Source: JALZAH01 sp051000755 (GTDB lineage: Bacteria; Actinomycetota; Acidimicrobiia; Acidimicrobiales; Palsa-688). From it: DNA of 48,425 nucleotides. The position numbers and the translations under genes are program-made. Positions 6,578 to 15,113 of the stretch are shown piece by piece. The first letter of the stretch is position 1; each line of letters opens with the position of its first letter. The notes under the pieces were generated by a model. The model was not told the DNA's origin, did no database searches, and was given only the letters and a program-made list of their open reading frames with translations. The stretch is from positions 1 through 48,425 of the forward strand of contig JBPCNZ010000090.1 of NCBI GenBank assembly GCA_051000755.1, read 5' to 3'.

Positions 6578-6967
6578 GTGGTCCAGCGGTCGACGGCGAG
6601 GCGGGTCCTGGTGATCGACGACGATGCGGTCATCGTGCAGCTTCTGCGCGTCAACTTCGAGATGGACGACTACGAGGTGGTCACCGCCCTCGACGGCCCG
6701 ACCGGTCTGGTGATGGCGATCGAGTCCCCGCCCGACGTCATCCTGCTCGACGTGATGATGCCCGAGATGGACGGCCTGGAGGTGGCCCGGCGGTTGCGGG
6801 GCCACGAGGCCACCGCCACCGTGCCCATCGTGTTCCTGTCGGCCAAGGCCCAGGCCAACGACGTGGCCGCCGGCGAGGCCTTCGGCGATGCCTACGTCAC
6901 CAAGCCGTTCGATCCTCTCGACCTGCTCGAGGAAGTCGCCAGCCTGCTGTCCGAGCGCGATACGTGA
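6578..6967 (+). CDS. Single-domain response regulator (receiver only)
   Basis: A 129-residue CheY-like receiver with no output domain. The acidic pocket is D14-D15-D16, the phosphorylated Asp is D58 (ILLDVMMP), the switch Ser is S88 (FLSAKA) and the conserved Lys is K109 (TKPFDP). It would act by binding a partner or as a phosphate relay. No histidine kinase is in the window. The GTG start at 6578 follows TACATT by 6 nt. Its TGA overlaps the GTG of lysA (GTGA, 6964-6967), so it is translationally coupled to diaminopimelate decarboxylase, an unusual partnership. In M. tuberculosis argS precedes lysA, by my recollection. Confidence 0.9.
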   Translation: MVQRSTARRVLVIDDDAVIVQLLRVNFEMDDYEVVTALDGPTGLVMAIESPPDVILLDVMMPEMDGLEVARRLRGHEATATVPIVFLSAKAQANDVAAGEAFGDAYVTKPFDPLDLLEEVASLLSERDT

Positions 6968-8307
6968 CCGCCGAGCGCTCTCTGGTCGCCTCCCCCGATG
7001 CCGCCGTCGCCCCCTCACTCCTTCCTGACGGGGCCGCCTTCGGGGCTGACGGGCGTCTGTCTATTGCCGGGGTCGACATGCTGGAGCTGTGCCGGGAGTT
7101 CGGTACGCCGGTGTTCGTCTACGACGAGGACCATCTGCGCCGCCGGTGCCGGGAGGCGGTCACCGCATGGGGTGACGGGGTGGCGTATGCATCCAAGGCG
7201 TTCCTCTGTACCGCCATGGCCCGCCTGGCGGTGGAGGAGGGCCTGTCGATCGACGTTTCGACCGGTGGCGAGCTGCACGTGGCGTTGGCCGCCGGGGTGC
7301 CGGGGGAGCGCCTGGTGCTGCATGGCAACAACAAGTCCGAGGCCGAGTTGACCCGGGCCATCGAGGTCGGGGTCGGCCGGATCGTGGTCGACTCGTTCGA
7401 CGAACTGGACCGCCTCGAGCGCCTGGCCCCGCCCATGGGGGTCCGGCCCGACGTCCTGATCCGGGTCACGCCGGGGGTGGAGGCCCACACCCACGAGTAC
7501 GTGCGGACCGGCCAGGACGACTCGAAGTTCGGTTTCGGCCTGGCGTCGGGCGCGGCCGCCGACGTCGCTGCCCGGCTGGCGTCGCCGTCAAGCGCTGTCC
7601 GCCTCGTCGGGATCCACGCCCACATCGGTTCGCAGATCTTCGAGCCCGAGTTCTTCGCCCTGGCCCTTGGGGTGATCGCCCCGCTGGTTACCGAGCTCCG
7701 GCTTCGGGAACTGTGCATCGGAGGCGGTCTGGGCGTGGGATACGTCGCCGGCGAGCCGACCCCGTCGATGGGTGAGTGGGCCCGGCGGGTCCGTGCCGCG
7801 GCGCTCGATGCCGGTCTGGACCCGTCGGTCCGGCTCACCGCCGAGCCCGGTCGCTCGATCGTGGCCAGCGCCGCCGTCACCTGCTACACGGTGGGGACCA
7901 TCAAGGCCATCCCCGGGGTGCGCACCTATGTCAGTGTGGACGGCGGGATGAGCGACAATCCCCGCCCGGTGCTGTATGGGAGCGGCTACGAGGCGTTTCT
8001 GGCGCGCCACGGCAGGGCCGCCCGGCCGTTCGTGGCCACCGTGGTCGGCAAGCACTGCGAGTCCGGTGACGTCATCGTGCGCGACGCCCACCTGCCGGCG
8101 TCGGTGGCCGTCGGCGACGTGCTCGTTACGCCAGTCACCGGCGCCTATGGCCACTCGATGGCCTCCAACTACAACAAGGTGCCCCGTCCCCCCGTGGTCT
8201 TCGTCAGCGAGGGACGGACCCGGGTGGTGGTCCGCCGGGAGAGTTACGACGACCTGGTGGTTCAGGACGTCGACGAGCCTTTCGGAGGACCGTCAACGCC
8301 GCTCTGA
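6964..8307 (+). CDS. lysA: Diaminopimelate decarboxylase
   Basis: A PLP enzyme of fold type III that decarboxylates meso-diaminopimelate to L-lysine, the last step of lysine synthesis, in the cytoplasm. The 447 residues fit the family. The PLP-binding Lys is K78 (VAYASKAFLC), followed by HIGSQI, the glycine loop GGGLGVGY and EPGRSIV. The active-site Cys of the partner subunit is at about 365 (GKHCESGDV), with YNKVPRP near the end. The GTG start overlaps the response-regulator stop by 4 nt. It is followed after 48 nt by hom, in the usual actinobacterial lysA-hom-thrC order. Confidence 0.95.
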   Translation: MTAERSLVASPDAAVAPSLLPDGAAFGADGRLSIAGVDMLELCREFGTPVFVYDEDHLRRRCREAVTAWGDGVAYASKAFLCTAMARLAVEEGLSIDVSTGGELHVALAAGVPGERLVLHGNNKSEAELTRAIEVGVGRIVVDSFDELDRLERLAPPMGVRPDVLIRVTPGVEAHTHEYVRTGQDDSKFGFGLASGAAADVAARLASPSSAVRLVGIHAHIGSQIFEPEFFALALGVIAPLVTELRLRELCIGGGLGVGYVAGEPTPSMGEWARRVRAAALDAGLDPSVRLTAEPGRSIVASAAVTCYTVGTIKAIPGVRTYVSVDGGMSDNPRPVLYGSGYEAFLARHGRAARPFVATVVGKHCESGDVIVRDAHLPASVAVGDVLVTPVTGAYGHSMASNYNKVPRPPVVFVSEGRTRVVVRRESYDDLVVQDVDEPFGGPSTPL

Positions 8308-8342
8308 CCGGGGGCCGGGACGGACGGCCCGATGGCGCCGGG

Positions 8343-8355
8343 TACCCTCTCGGTC
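8343..8355 (+). promoter_or_regulatory. -10 element for leaderless hom transcript
   Basis: TACCCT (8343-8348) lies 7 nt before ATG 8356, placing the expected transcription start on the start codon. There is no Shine-Dalgarno sequence. hom therefore probably has its own promoter in addition to any read-through from lysA. Confidence 0.5.
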
Positions 8356-9660
8356 ATGGAGACCAAGGCGTTGCGGGTGGGTCTGCTCGGCTGCGGGAAC
8401 GTCGGCGGGGCGCTCGCCCGCCTCATCGTCGAGGACGCCGAGCGGATAGCCACCAAGACCGGCCAGCGCCTCGAGTTGGGGGCGGTCGCCGTGCGCAGCC
8501 GGGCCCGCGAACGTGAGGTCGTCGTGCCCGACGAACTGCTCACCACCGACGCTCACACCGTCGTCGCCAACCCCGGCATCGACGTGGTCGTCGAGGTCAT
8601 CGGCGGCATCGAGCCGGCTCGGAGCCTGATCCTCGAGGCACTCAAGGCGGGAAAGCCGGTGGTGACCGCCAACAAGGAGCTGCTGGCCAACTGTGGCCCG
8701 GAACTGTTCGAGGCGGCCGCCATCGCCGGTGTCGATCTACTCTTCGAGGCGGCCGTGGCCGGCGCCATCCCGCTCATCCGCCCCTTGCGCGAGTCCCTGG
8801 CCGGCGAACGCATCCACCGTGTCATGGGCATCGTCAACGGTACGACGAACTTCATTCTCAGCCGCATGGCCGACGATTCGTCCGTCTCCTACCACGACGC
8901 CCTGGCCGAGGCGCAGAGCCTCGGATACGCCGAGCGGGACCCAACCGCCGACGTGGAGGGCTTCGACGCCGCGGCCAAGGCGGCCATCTTGGCCAATGTG
9001 GCCTTCGGGGCCCGGGTGGTGGCCGGCGACGTCTACCGGGAGGGCATCAGCGACATAACAGCCGCCGACATCGCCGTGGCCAAGCGGCTGGGGTTCGTGA
9101 TCAAGCTCCTGGCCCTGGTCCAACACGACGACGGTCCCGAACCGACCATCGCGGTGCGGGTCCACCCGGCCATGGTCCGAGCGGACCACCCTCTGGCCTC
9201 GGTTCGTGACTCGTTCAATGCCGTGTTCATCGAGGGCGCCGCCGTGGGTGAACTGATGCTCCTCGGGCGCGGGGCCGGTGGGATGCCCACCGCCAGCGCC
9301 GTGCTCGGCGATCTGCTTGACGCCGCCCACAACCTGACGACCGGGGGTGCCGGCCGCAGCCTGGCCCTGCGCGAGGTACCGTTGAAGCCCATCGACGAGC
9401 TCAGCTCGCCGTACTACCTGACGGTGTCGGTGACGGACCGCCCCGGTGTCCTCCACGCCGTCGCTGGTGTCCTCGGCCGCCACCAGGTCTCGGTCCGGTC
9501 CATGGAGCAGGAGCGCACCGGGGCCGACGGGGGTGCCCGCCTGGTGTTCATCACCCACCCGGCCCTGGAGCGCGATGTGCAGGGTTGCCTCCACGAGTTG
9601 CGGGGCCTCGATGTCGTCGACCGGGTCGGAGGGGTCATCCGGGTGGTCGACGGCGGATGA
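8356..9660 (+). CDS. hom: Homoserine dehydrogenase
   Basis: Reduces aspartate semialdehyde to homoserine with NAD(P)H, the branch point towards threonine and methionine. The 434 residues contain an N-terminal Rossmann domain (GLLGCGNVGGALARL), the TANKELLAN catalytic segment, GIVNGTTNFIL and DPTADVEGFDAAAK of the substrate domain, and a C-terminal ACT domain from about 350 (YYLTVSVTDRPGVLHAV). The ACT domain usually gives threonine feedback inhibition. The ATG at 8356 is preferred over an in-frame ATG at 8332 because TACCCT lies 7 nt upstream and the protein family begins here. The stop overlaps the thrC start (ATGA). Confidence 0.95.
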   Translation: METKALRVGLLGCGNVGGALARLIVEDAERIATKTGQRLELGAVAVRSRAREREVVVPDELLTTDAHTVVANPGIDVVVEVIGGIEPARSLILEALKAGKPVVTANKELLANCGPELFEAAAIAGVDLLFEAAVAGAIPLIRPLRESLAGERIHRVMGIVNGTTNFILSRMADDSSVSYHDALAEAQSLGYAERDPTADVEGFDAAAKAAILANVAFGARVVAGDVYREGISDITAADIAVAKRLGFVIKLLALVQHDDGPEPTIAVRVHPAMVRADHPLASVRDSFNAVFIEGAAVGELMLLGRGAGGMPTASAVLGDLLDAAHNLTTGGAGRSLALREVPLKPIDELSSPYYLTVSVTDRPGVLHAVAGVLGRHQVSVRSMEQERTGADGGARLVFITHPALERDVQGCLHELRGLDVVDRVGGVIRVVDGG

Positions 9661-10700
9661 CCAGGCGCTGGCCAGGTGTGATCGAGGCGTACCGGGCCCT
9701 CCTGCCGGTCACCGCCGACACCCCCGTCGTCACCCTGCTCGAGGGGGGCACGCCTCTGCTCGAGGCACCGAGGCTCTCCGAGCGGGTCGGGGCCCGGGTG
9801 CTGTTGAAGGTGGAGGGGGCCAACCCGACTGGCTCGTTCAAGGACAGAGGCATGACCCTGGCCATCACCAAGGCCCTCGAGGAGGGTTCGAAGGCGGTGA
9901 TCTGTTCGTCCACGGGCAACACCTCGGCGTCGGCCGCGGCCTACGCCGCCCGGGCCGGGCTGAGGTGCGCGGTCCTCATCCCCGACGGCTACATCGCCTT
10001 GGGCAAGTTGGCCCAGGCCCTGATCCACGGGGCCCAGGTCCTGCAGATCGCGGCCAACTTCGATGTGGCGCTCGACATCGTGCGGGAGCTGGGGCACAAC
10101 GGTGAGGTGACGGTGGTCAACTCGGTCAACCCCTACCGGATCGAGGGCCAGAAGACGGGGTCGTTCGAGATCGTCGACGAGTTGGGCGACGCCCCCGACC
10201 TCCATTGCATCCCGGTGGGCAACGCCGGCAACATCACCGCCTACTGGAAGGGCTACCGGGAATACCAGGATCTGGGCCGGATCACCCACCTGCCCCGGAT
10301 GTTCGGGTTTCAGGCCGCCGGCGCCGCTCCCATCGTCGCCGGTCACCCCATCGACGACCCCGACACGGTCGCCACGGCCATTCGCATCGGGCGCCCGGCG
10401 TCGTGGTATGGGGCGACGGCGGCGGCCAGCGAGTCGGGCGGTGCCATCGCCGCCGTGACCGACGAGGAGATCCTCGCCGCCTACCGCTACCTGGCGGCGG
10501 AGGAATCGGTGTTCTGCGAGCCGGCATCGGCCGCGTCGGTGGCCGGTCTGCTCTCTGTCGGGGCGCCCGAGGGCTCGACGGTGGTGTGTGTCCTCACCGG
10601 GCATGGCCTGAAGGATCCCGACATCGCCATCAGCCAGATCGCCGTCCCCACCAAGGTGGCGGCCGAGACGGCCTCGGTCAGGGCCGCCCTCGGCCTCTGA
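9657..10700 (+). CDS. thrC: Threonine synthase
   Basis: A PLP enzyme converting O-phosphohomoserine to L-threonine. The 347 residues match the short actinobacterial type. The PLP Lys is K62 (NPTGSFKDRG). SSTGNTSASAAAYAARAG binds the phosphate and cofactor, and VGNAGNITAYWKGY is the glycine-rich PLP phosphate loop. The ATG at 9657 overlaps the hom stop by 4 nt. In the related mycobacterial order thrB (homoserine kinase) follows, but here it is missing and rho comes next, so phosphohomoserine must be made by a gene elsewhere. Confidence 0.95.
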   Translation: MTRRWPGVIEAYRALLPVTADTPVVTLLEGGTPLLEAPRLSERVGARVLLKVEGANPTGSFKDRGMTLAITKALEEGSKAVICSSTGNTSASAAAYAARAGLRCAVLIPDGYIALGKLAQALIHGAQVLQIAANFDVALDIVRELGHNGEVTVVNSVNPYRIEGQKTGSFEIVDELGDAPDLHCIPVGNAGNITAYWKGYREYQDLGRITHLPRMFGFQAAGAAPIVAGHPIDDPDTVATAIRIGRPASWYGATAAASESGGAIAAVTDEEILAAYRYLAAEESVFCEPASAASVAGLLSVGAPEGSTVVCVLTGHGLKDPDIAISQIAVPTKVAAETASVRAALGL

Positions 10701-10716
10701 GGTGACCGAGCGATCT

Positions 10717-10742
10717 GGCAGGTGACCTGGCACGGTCCTGCC
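10717..10742 (+). terminator. Hairpin after thrC
   Basis: GGCAGG pairs with CCTGCC, then after a 2-nt bulge (TG) ACC pairs with GGT around a 6-nt loop (TGGCAC). This gives a 9-bp stem starting 17 nt beyond the thrC stop. There is no T-run after it, so it could be a U-less terminator or the start of a structured rho leader. Confidence 0.4.
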
Positions 10743-11029
10743 GCGGTGGCTACCATGACGCCCGTCGCCGCTCGTCGTCAGAGCGGGGTGGTTCCGATCC
10801 ACTGCGGGACACCGGGAGCGGGCCTACCTTCTGCCCGCTCCTCTCCTCGTCCCACCGGCCCGTCTTGGCGGTCGTGCGAGGGGCGCCGGTCGCGACCCGA
10901 TCCTTTTCCCTTCCCCCTGAGGGCCTGTGCCAGAACTACGTGGTGACAACGAGACGTCGGCGGCACGGGTGCGGACCACACGGTTCCGGCGTCGGCCCTG
11001 AGCGAACCAACAGACGAACGAGGTAGTCC
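10743..11029 (+). promoter_or_regulatory. Long leader region of rho
   Basis: A TACCAT hexamer at 10751-10756 has no start codon 6-9 nt downstream, so if it is the -10 element the mRNA carries about 265 nt of untranslated leader before rho. A pyrimidine-rich run (TCCTTTTCCCTTCCCCCTGA, about 10901-10920) resembles unstructured C-rich RNA to which Rho can bind. Autogenous attenuation of rho through its leader is known in other bacteria; applying it here is inference. I see no other gene in these 287 bp. Confidence 0.4.
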
Positions 11030-13015
11030 ATGAGCGACCCGCAGCTCGAGCGCTCGGTCCTGGAGAGCAAGGACCGCGAAGAGCTCTTCGCCATAGCCGA
11101 GGCGCTGGGCGCCCGGCCGACGAGCCGAGCCAAGAAGTCCGATCTGGTCACCCAGATCCTGCGCGCCACCGGCGTCGAGGAGAGCCCGGCCGAGGAGGCC
11201 GACAAGCCTCGCCGGACGCGGGCCCGCAAGGCGGCCGGCCCCCCGGCGGAGGCGGCCCCGGCGGCGGGAGCGTCCGAGGAGCCCTCCACCGGCGGCGACG
11301 GCCAGGCCGGCGAGCCGGTCGAGACGGCCGGGGCGGCACCGGACGCGCCGAGCGCGAGCGAGACGTCGGCACCGGACGCGGCCGCGACTTCGGCGGCCAC
11401 GTCGGCACCGACCGGCTCCTTGGCGCCCGCCGCGGGTCAGGAGTCCGGGGCCGATGTCCCGGATCAGAACGGGCCCGGCCAGAACGGCCAGGGCCGCAGC
11501 GGAGGCGAGGGCGGCACCAGCGAGCAGGGCCGCACCGGCGAGCAGGGCCGCACCGGCGAGCAGGGCCGCACCAGCGAGCAGGGCCGCACCAGCGAGCAGG
11601 GCCGCACCGGCCGGGGTCAGGGTGGCCCGGTCCGGGGGCAGGGCGGAGGCAGCCAGGGCCCGACCAACGGCGCTCCCCAGAACCCGGCCCAGGCCGGCAG
11701 CGGCGGCGGGCCCGGGGGCACCAAGCAGGCTGACAACGGCCAGGATCGCGCCGGTGGCCGCCCCGACGGCGAGCCCGGCAACCGCCGCAACCGCCGGCGC
11801 CGAGGTCGGGATCGAGCGGATCGGGGCGGCGAGCGGGAGCTGCAGGGGGCGGCGAGCGAACCCCAGTTCACCGGTGAGCCCACCGAGGTGAAAGGCCTCC
11901 TTGACCTGCGCGAGGAGGGATACGGGTTCCTGCGAGCCGACGGCTATCTGGCGGGCCCCGACGATGCGTACGTGTCGATCAGCCAGGTCCGCCGTTTCGC
12001 CCTGCGTCGGGGGGACATGGTGGAGGGCACCGCCCGCCCGGCCGGCAGCAACGAGAAGTATCCGGCCCTGGCCGGCATCGACAAGGTTAGCGACCAGAGC
12101 CCCGAGGAAGCCCAGAACCGGGTGCGCTTCGAGTCGCTGACCCCCTTGTTCCCCGACGCCAAGCTCGCCCTCGAGGTTCCCGGCGACGCCGCCAACCTGA
12201 CGGCGCGGATCGTCGACCTGATCTCACCGATCGGCAAGGGCCAGCGGGGCCTCATCGTCTCGCCCCCCAAGGCCGGCAAGACGACGGTGCTCAAGCAGAT
12301 CGCCCACTCCATCGAGGCCAACAACCCCAACGTCCACCTCATGGTGCTCCTCGTCGACGAACGCCCCGAAGAGGTGACCGACATGCTCCGCTCGGTCAAG
12401 GGTGAGGTCGTGGCCTCCACCTTCGACCGGCCCGCCGAGGAGCACACCCAGGTGGCGGAGCTGGTCATCGAGCGGGCCAAGCGTCTGGTGGAGTTGGGCC
12501 GTGACGTCGTGATTGTCCTCGACGGCATCACCCGCCTGGCCCGGGCCTACAACCTGGCTCAACCGGCGACCGGGAGGGTCATGTCGGGCGGGATCGACAC
12601 CGGCGCGCTCTACCCACCCAAGAAGTTCTTCGGGGCGGCGCGGAATATCGAAGAGGGAGGATCGTTGACGATCCTTGCCACCGCTCTGGTGGAGACAGGG
12701 AGTCGGATGGACGAGGTCATCTTCGAGGAGTTCAAGGGCACCGGTAACATGGAGTTGAAGCTGGACCGCAGGTTGGCCGAGCGCCGGATCTACCCGGCGA
12801 TCGACGTCAACGGGTCCTCGACCCGCCACGAGGAGCTGCTCTTCGACCGCAAGCAACTCGAGCAGGTGTGGAAGTTGCGTCGGGTCCTCGGCGCCCTGGC
12901 GTCCGAAGGCACCAACGCCGCCAGCCTGGAGCTGCTGATGGAAAAGATCCGACAGACCAAGAGCAACGACGAGTTCCTGGCGGAGATCGCCAAGAACCCG
13001 GCCCCCGCCGTCTGA
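11030..13015 (+). CDS. rho: Transcription termination factor Rho
   Basis: A hexameric RNA helicase that terminates transcription. The 661 residues are much longer than E. coli Rho (419). Residues about 5-48 form the Rho N-terminal helical domain. Residues about 50-270 are a disordered insertion rich in Gly, Gln, Arg and Glu, including five near-identical six-residue repeats (coding repeat 11510-11608) and an Arg-rich patch NRRNRRRRGRDR. The cold-shock-like RNA-binding domain follows (DLREEGYGFLRADGYL). The motor domain has Walker A SPPKAGKTT near residue 410 and Walker B VVIVLDGITRLAR. Long insertions of this kind are typical of actinobacterial Rho and add RNA affinity. GAGGTAG precedes the ATG. 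Confidence 0.96.
   Translation: MSDPQLERSVLESKDREELFAIAEALGARPTSRAKKSDLVTQILRATGVEESPAEEADKPRRTRARKAAGPPAEAAPAAGASEEPSTGGDGQAGEPVETAGAAPDAPSASETSAPDAAATSAATSAPTGSLAPAAGQESGADVPDQNGPGQNGQGRSGGEGGTSEQGRTGEQGRTGEQGRTSEQGRTSEQGRTGRGQGGPVRGQGGGSQGPTNGAPQNPAQAGSGGGPGGTKQADNGQDRAGGRPDGEPGNRRNRRRRGRDRADRGGERELQGAASEPQFTGEPTEVKGLLDLREEGYGFLRADGYLAGPDDAYVSISQVRRFALRRGDMVEGTARPAGSNEKYPALAGIDKVSDQSPEEAQNRVRFESLTPLFPDAKLALEVPGDAANLTARIVDLISPIGKGQRGLIVSPPKAGKTTVLKQIAHSIEANNPNVHLMVLLVDERPEEVTDMLRSVKGEVVASTFDRPAEEHTQVAELVIERAKRLVELGRDVVIVLDGITRLARAYNLAQPATGRVMSGGIDTGALYPPKKFFGAARNIEEGGSLTILATALVETGSRMDEVIFEEFKGTGNMELKLDRRLAERRIYPAIDVNGSSTRHEELLFDRKQLEQVWKLRRVLGALASEGTNAASLELLMEKIRQTKSNDEFLAEIAKNPAPAV
11510..11608 (+). 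repeat. 18-bp tandem repeat inside rho
   Basis: Five 18-bp units of the form GGCCGCACC(A/G)GCGAGCAG run head to tail, followed by a partial sixth. They encode G-R-T-(S/G)-E-Q repeats in the disordered insertion of Rho. The first unit has GGC in place of CGC (Gly for Arg). The unit is a multiple of three, so copy-number change keeps the frame. Confidence 0.9.
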
Positions 13016-13041
13016 TTTCTCTGCGGCTCGAAAGGAGCACC

Positions 13042-13254
13042 ATGAAGTCCGATATCCATCCCACCTACACGACAGCGACCGTGACCTGCTCGTGCGGCAC
13101 CACCTTCACCACCCGCTCGACCAAGGACAACCTGCACACGGAGCTGTGCAGCGCCTGCCATCCCTTCTACACCGGCAAGCAGAAGCTGGTCGACACCGGT
13201 GGCCGGGTGGAGCGCTTCGAGCGTCGTTACGGTCGCCGGGGCCCCAAGTCCTGA
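13042..13254 (+). CDS. rpmE: 50S ribosomal protein L31 (zinc-binding form)
   Basis: A 70-residue ribosomal protein of the large subunit, joining the two subunits near the central protuberance. It is the zinc-containing (C+) form: C16 and C18 (VTCSCGTTF) with C36 and C39 (ELCSACHPFYTG). The GKQKLVDTGGRVERF segment is typical. The start is fixed by AAAGGAG about 6 nt before ATG 13042; a longer in-frame reading upstream overlaps rho and is not used. It follows rho by 26 nt, as in many actinobacteria, and is probably co-transcribed. Confidence 0.95.
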   Translation: MKSDIHPTYTTATVTCSCGTTFTTRSTKDNLHTELCSACHPFYTGKQKLVDTGGRVERFERRYGRRGPKS

Positions 13255-13264
13255 GCTCGTAGCG

Positions 13265-14338
13265 GTGAGCTCCCTGGATCCCGGGCAGCGCCGTTCGCTG
13301 CTCGGGGTCGAGGCGACGGCGCTGGTCCGCGCCCGATGGCCGGGAGCGGCAACCGGTGACGTCGGGTCCTTCGCCGGCGGTGTCACCCTGCTCGAAGCGG
13401 GCACCGGGCGGGGATGGGTGCTCTACGACGGCGAGTCGGCGATGAGCCTGGGGGCTGCTCTGGGGTGGGCCGAAGACCACCAGGTGGGGGAGTTGCACGT
13501 CCTGATGGATCTCACCAGGGGGACGGAGAAGGGGGATCAGGGGAATGGCGTCGCCGCCGAGGTGATGGCCCGCCGGGCGCAGACGTTCCGCGGCCAGCCC
13601 GTGGTCTGGTCCGTGGCGGGACGGGAGCTGCAGCAGGTCCGCCCCGCCGAGGTGGCTGACCCGGCCCGCGCCGCGGCTCTGCCGGTCGACGCTCCCCGTT
13701 GGGAGGCGGTGCTGGACGCGCACGGCGTCCAACCGGTGATCGAGCACGGTGCCCTGCGGGGCGACGTGCTCGGGCTCGAGGTGGTCCGCCTGGTCGACGA
13801 CGATGGGCAGGGGTGGCGACTGGCTGTCGGTGTCGGTGACCACGATCGTGAAGCTCGCAGAGAGATGGCCCCCGGCGAGGATCCGTTCGCCGCCCTGGAT
13901 CAGGTCGTGGCCCTGGTCCGGACGTGGCGGTCGCCCGGTGCCCGCCTGCACCCGGCCAACACCCTGGCCTCGGAGCGGTGGCTGCGATCCATCGTGACAT
14001 CCCGACCTGTCCTGGCCGGGGCCGCCGATCTGGTACCGCTGGCCCCACCGGTGGAGCGCACCGACCTCCGCCACCGTTCCCCGGCGCCGGCGGCCGGGAC
14101 GGACCTCGATGGCCGCCCCGTGGTCGTGGTCTGCTCCACCGGCGTCGACATCGACCTGGTGCCAGCGGCCGCCGACAGCCGGCTCCTCGACGGGCGGGCC
14201 GCCCGCTTGGTGATCGTGGTGCCCGAGGGAGACGTCCACCCGCTGACCAGGCGGCTGGCGGCCCGTCTCGAGGATCCGGCGTCCATCGTCACCGTCCCCC
14301 GGGACTGGCGGGCGCTCCTGTGGGCGCCGGCCTCCTGA
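13265..14338 (+). CDS. Hypothetical protein between rpmE and the ABC exporter
   Basis: A 357-residue soluble protein that I do not recognise. It starts at GTG 13265, 10 nt after rpmE. The first part alternates strands and helices (GGVTLLEAGTGRGWVLYDGESAMSL is the most distinctive, as separate segments TLLEAG and WVLYDG). A second part (VLGLEVVRLVDDD, then WRLAVGVGDHDREAR) leads to a third with VVVVCSTGVDIDLVPAAAD. The C-terminal half reads like a nucleotide- or substrate-binding alpha/beta fold, but no family motif is present. Short strands around WVLYDGESA, with the position behind L31, suggest a lineage-specific gene. It is absent from this place in M. tuberculosis, as I recall. Confidence 0.7.
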   Translation: MSSLDPGQRRSLLGVEATALVRARWPGAATGDVGSFAGGVTLLEAGTGRGWVLYDGESAMSLGAALGWAEDHQVGELHVLMDLTRGTEKGDQGNGVAAEVMARRAQTFRGQPVVWSVAGRELQQVRPAEVADPARAAALPVDAPRWEAVLDAHGVQPVIEHGALRGDVLGLEVVRLVDDDGQGWRLAVGVGDHDREARREMAPGEDPFAALDQVVALVRTWRSPGARLHPANTLASERWLRSIVTSRPVLAGAADLVPLAPPVERTDLRHRSPAPAAGTDLDGRPVVVVCSTGVDIDLVPAAADSRLLDGRAARLVIVVPEGDVHPLTRRLAARLEDPASIVTVPRDWRALLWAPAS

Positions 14339-14360
14339 GCCGGGCGCCCACCTTGGATGC

Positions 14361-15113
14361 TCAGGTGCTGCCGGCGGCACTGGGCCGCAGTGAGTCCCGT
14401 CGGAACAGGTAGGCGGCCAGGGCCCCCAGCACCACCGTCCACACCGCCAGGATGGCGACACCCTCGACGCCTGGCCACCCGCCGCCCAGGACGACCCTCC
14501 GGCCGGCGTCGGCGGCCCAGTAGGTGGGCAGCACCTTCATCACGTCCTGCATGGCGTTGGGAAAGGCGTCGGCCGGGTACCACAGACCCCCGAAGAGGGC
14601 CAAGAGAGCCGAGCCCACCCCGAAGACAGCTTGGAGTGCCTGGGGGCGGGCCATGTAGCCGATGGCCACGCCGAGGGCGGCGACAGGCAGCAGGGCGACC
14701 AGCACCGCGATTCCGGTGCCGACCCACACCGCGGCGCTGAGGTGAATGTTCTTGACGAGGCCGCCGGCCAGGAAGACCAGCACCACGCCGGGAAGGGCCG
14801 TCAGATAGGAGACGATGACCTTGGCGACGATGTAGTCCCGATTGCCGAGCCCGGCGACCCGCAATTGGCGAGGCCACCCGATGGACCGCTCACCGGCGAT
14901 GATGCCCCCTCCCGTGAACAGGGCGTTCATGGCCCCGTAGGTCGCCATGCTCACCATGATGTAGGGCGCCACCTGCAGGCCGCCGAGCTTGCTGGTCTGA
15001 TGGCCCGCAGAGAAGGCGAGGAAGAACAGCACCGGGAGCAAAGCGGCGAAGATGAGGGTGCGGCGATTGCGCCTGGCCCTGCGCAACTCGAGGCGGATGA
15101 GGGCGAGGTTCAT
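14361..15113 (-). CDS. ABC-2 type transporter permease
   Basis: A 250-residue membrane subunit of an ABC exporter with about six hydrophobic helices. It starts with a short cytoplasmic helix (ALIRLELRRARRNRRTLIFA) and includes the amphipathic WPRQLRVAGLG connector that is common in drug- and lipid-export permeases. Its ATG overlaps the TGA of the ATPase gene by 4 nt, so the pair is one operon. The substrate is not predictable; the closest general type is the daunorubicin-resistance-like exporters. The pair interrupts the otherwise conserved rpmE-prfA neighbourhood on the opposite strand. Confidence 0.85.
   Translation of the reverse strand: MNLALIRLELRRARRNRRTLIFAALLPVLFFLAFSAGHQTSKLGGLQVAPYIMVSMATYGAMNALFTGGGIIAGERSIGWPRQLRVAGLGNRDYIVAKVIVSYLTALPGVVLVFLAGGLVKNIHLSAAVWVGTGIAVLVALLPVAALGVAIGYMARPQALQAVFGVGSALLALFGGLWYPADAFPNAMQDVMKVLPTYWAADAGRRVVLGGGWPGVEGVAILAVWTVVLGALAAYLFRRDSLRPSAAGST

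Noticed and set aside
9414..10802. Long reverse-strand open frame of 462 codons opposite hom/thrC
   Set aside because: It lies antisense to two certain genes and is rich in Gly, Arg, His and Asp, the usual shadow of GC-rich coding DNA. No motif or start signal.
11510..11608. Considered as a CRISPR-like or intergenic repeat array
   Set aside because: The units are contiguous, 18 bp, in frame within rho, and have no spacers.
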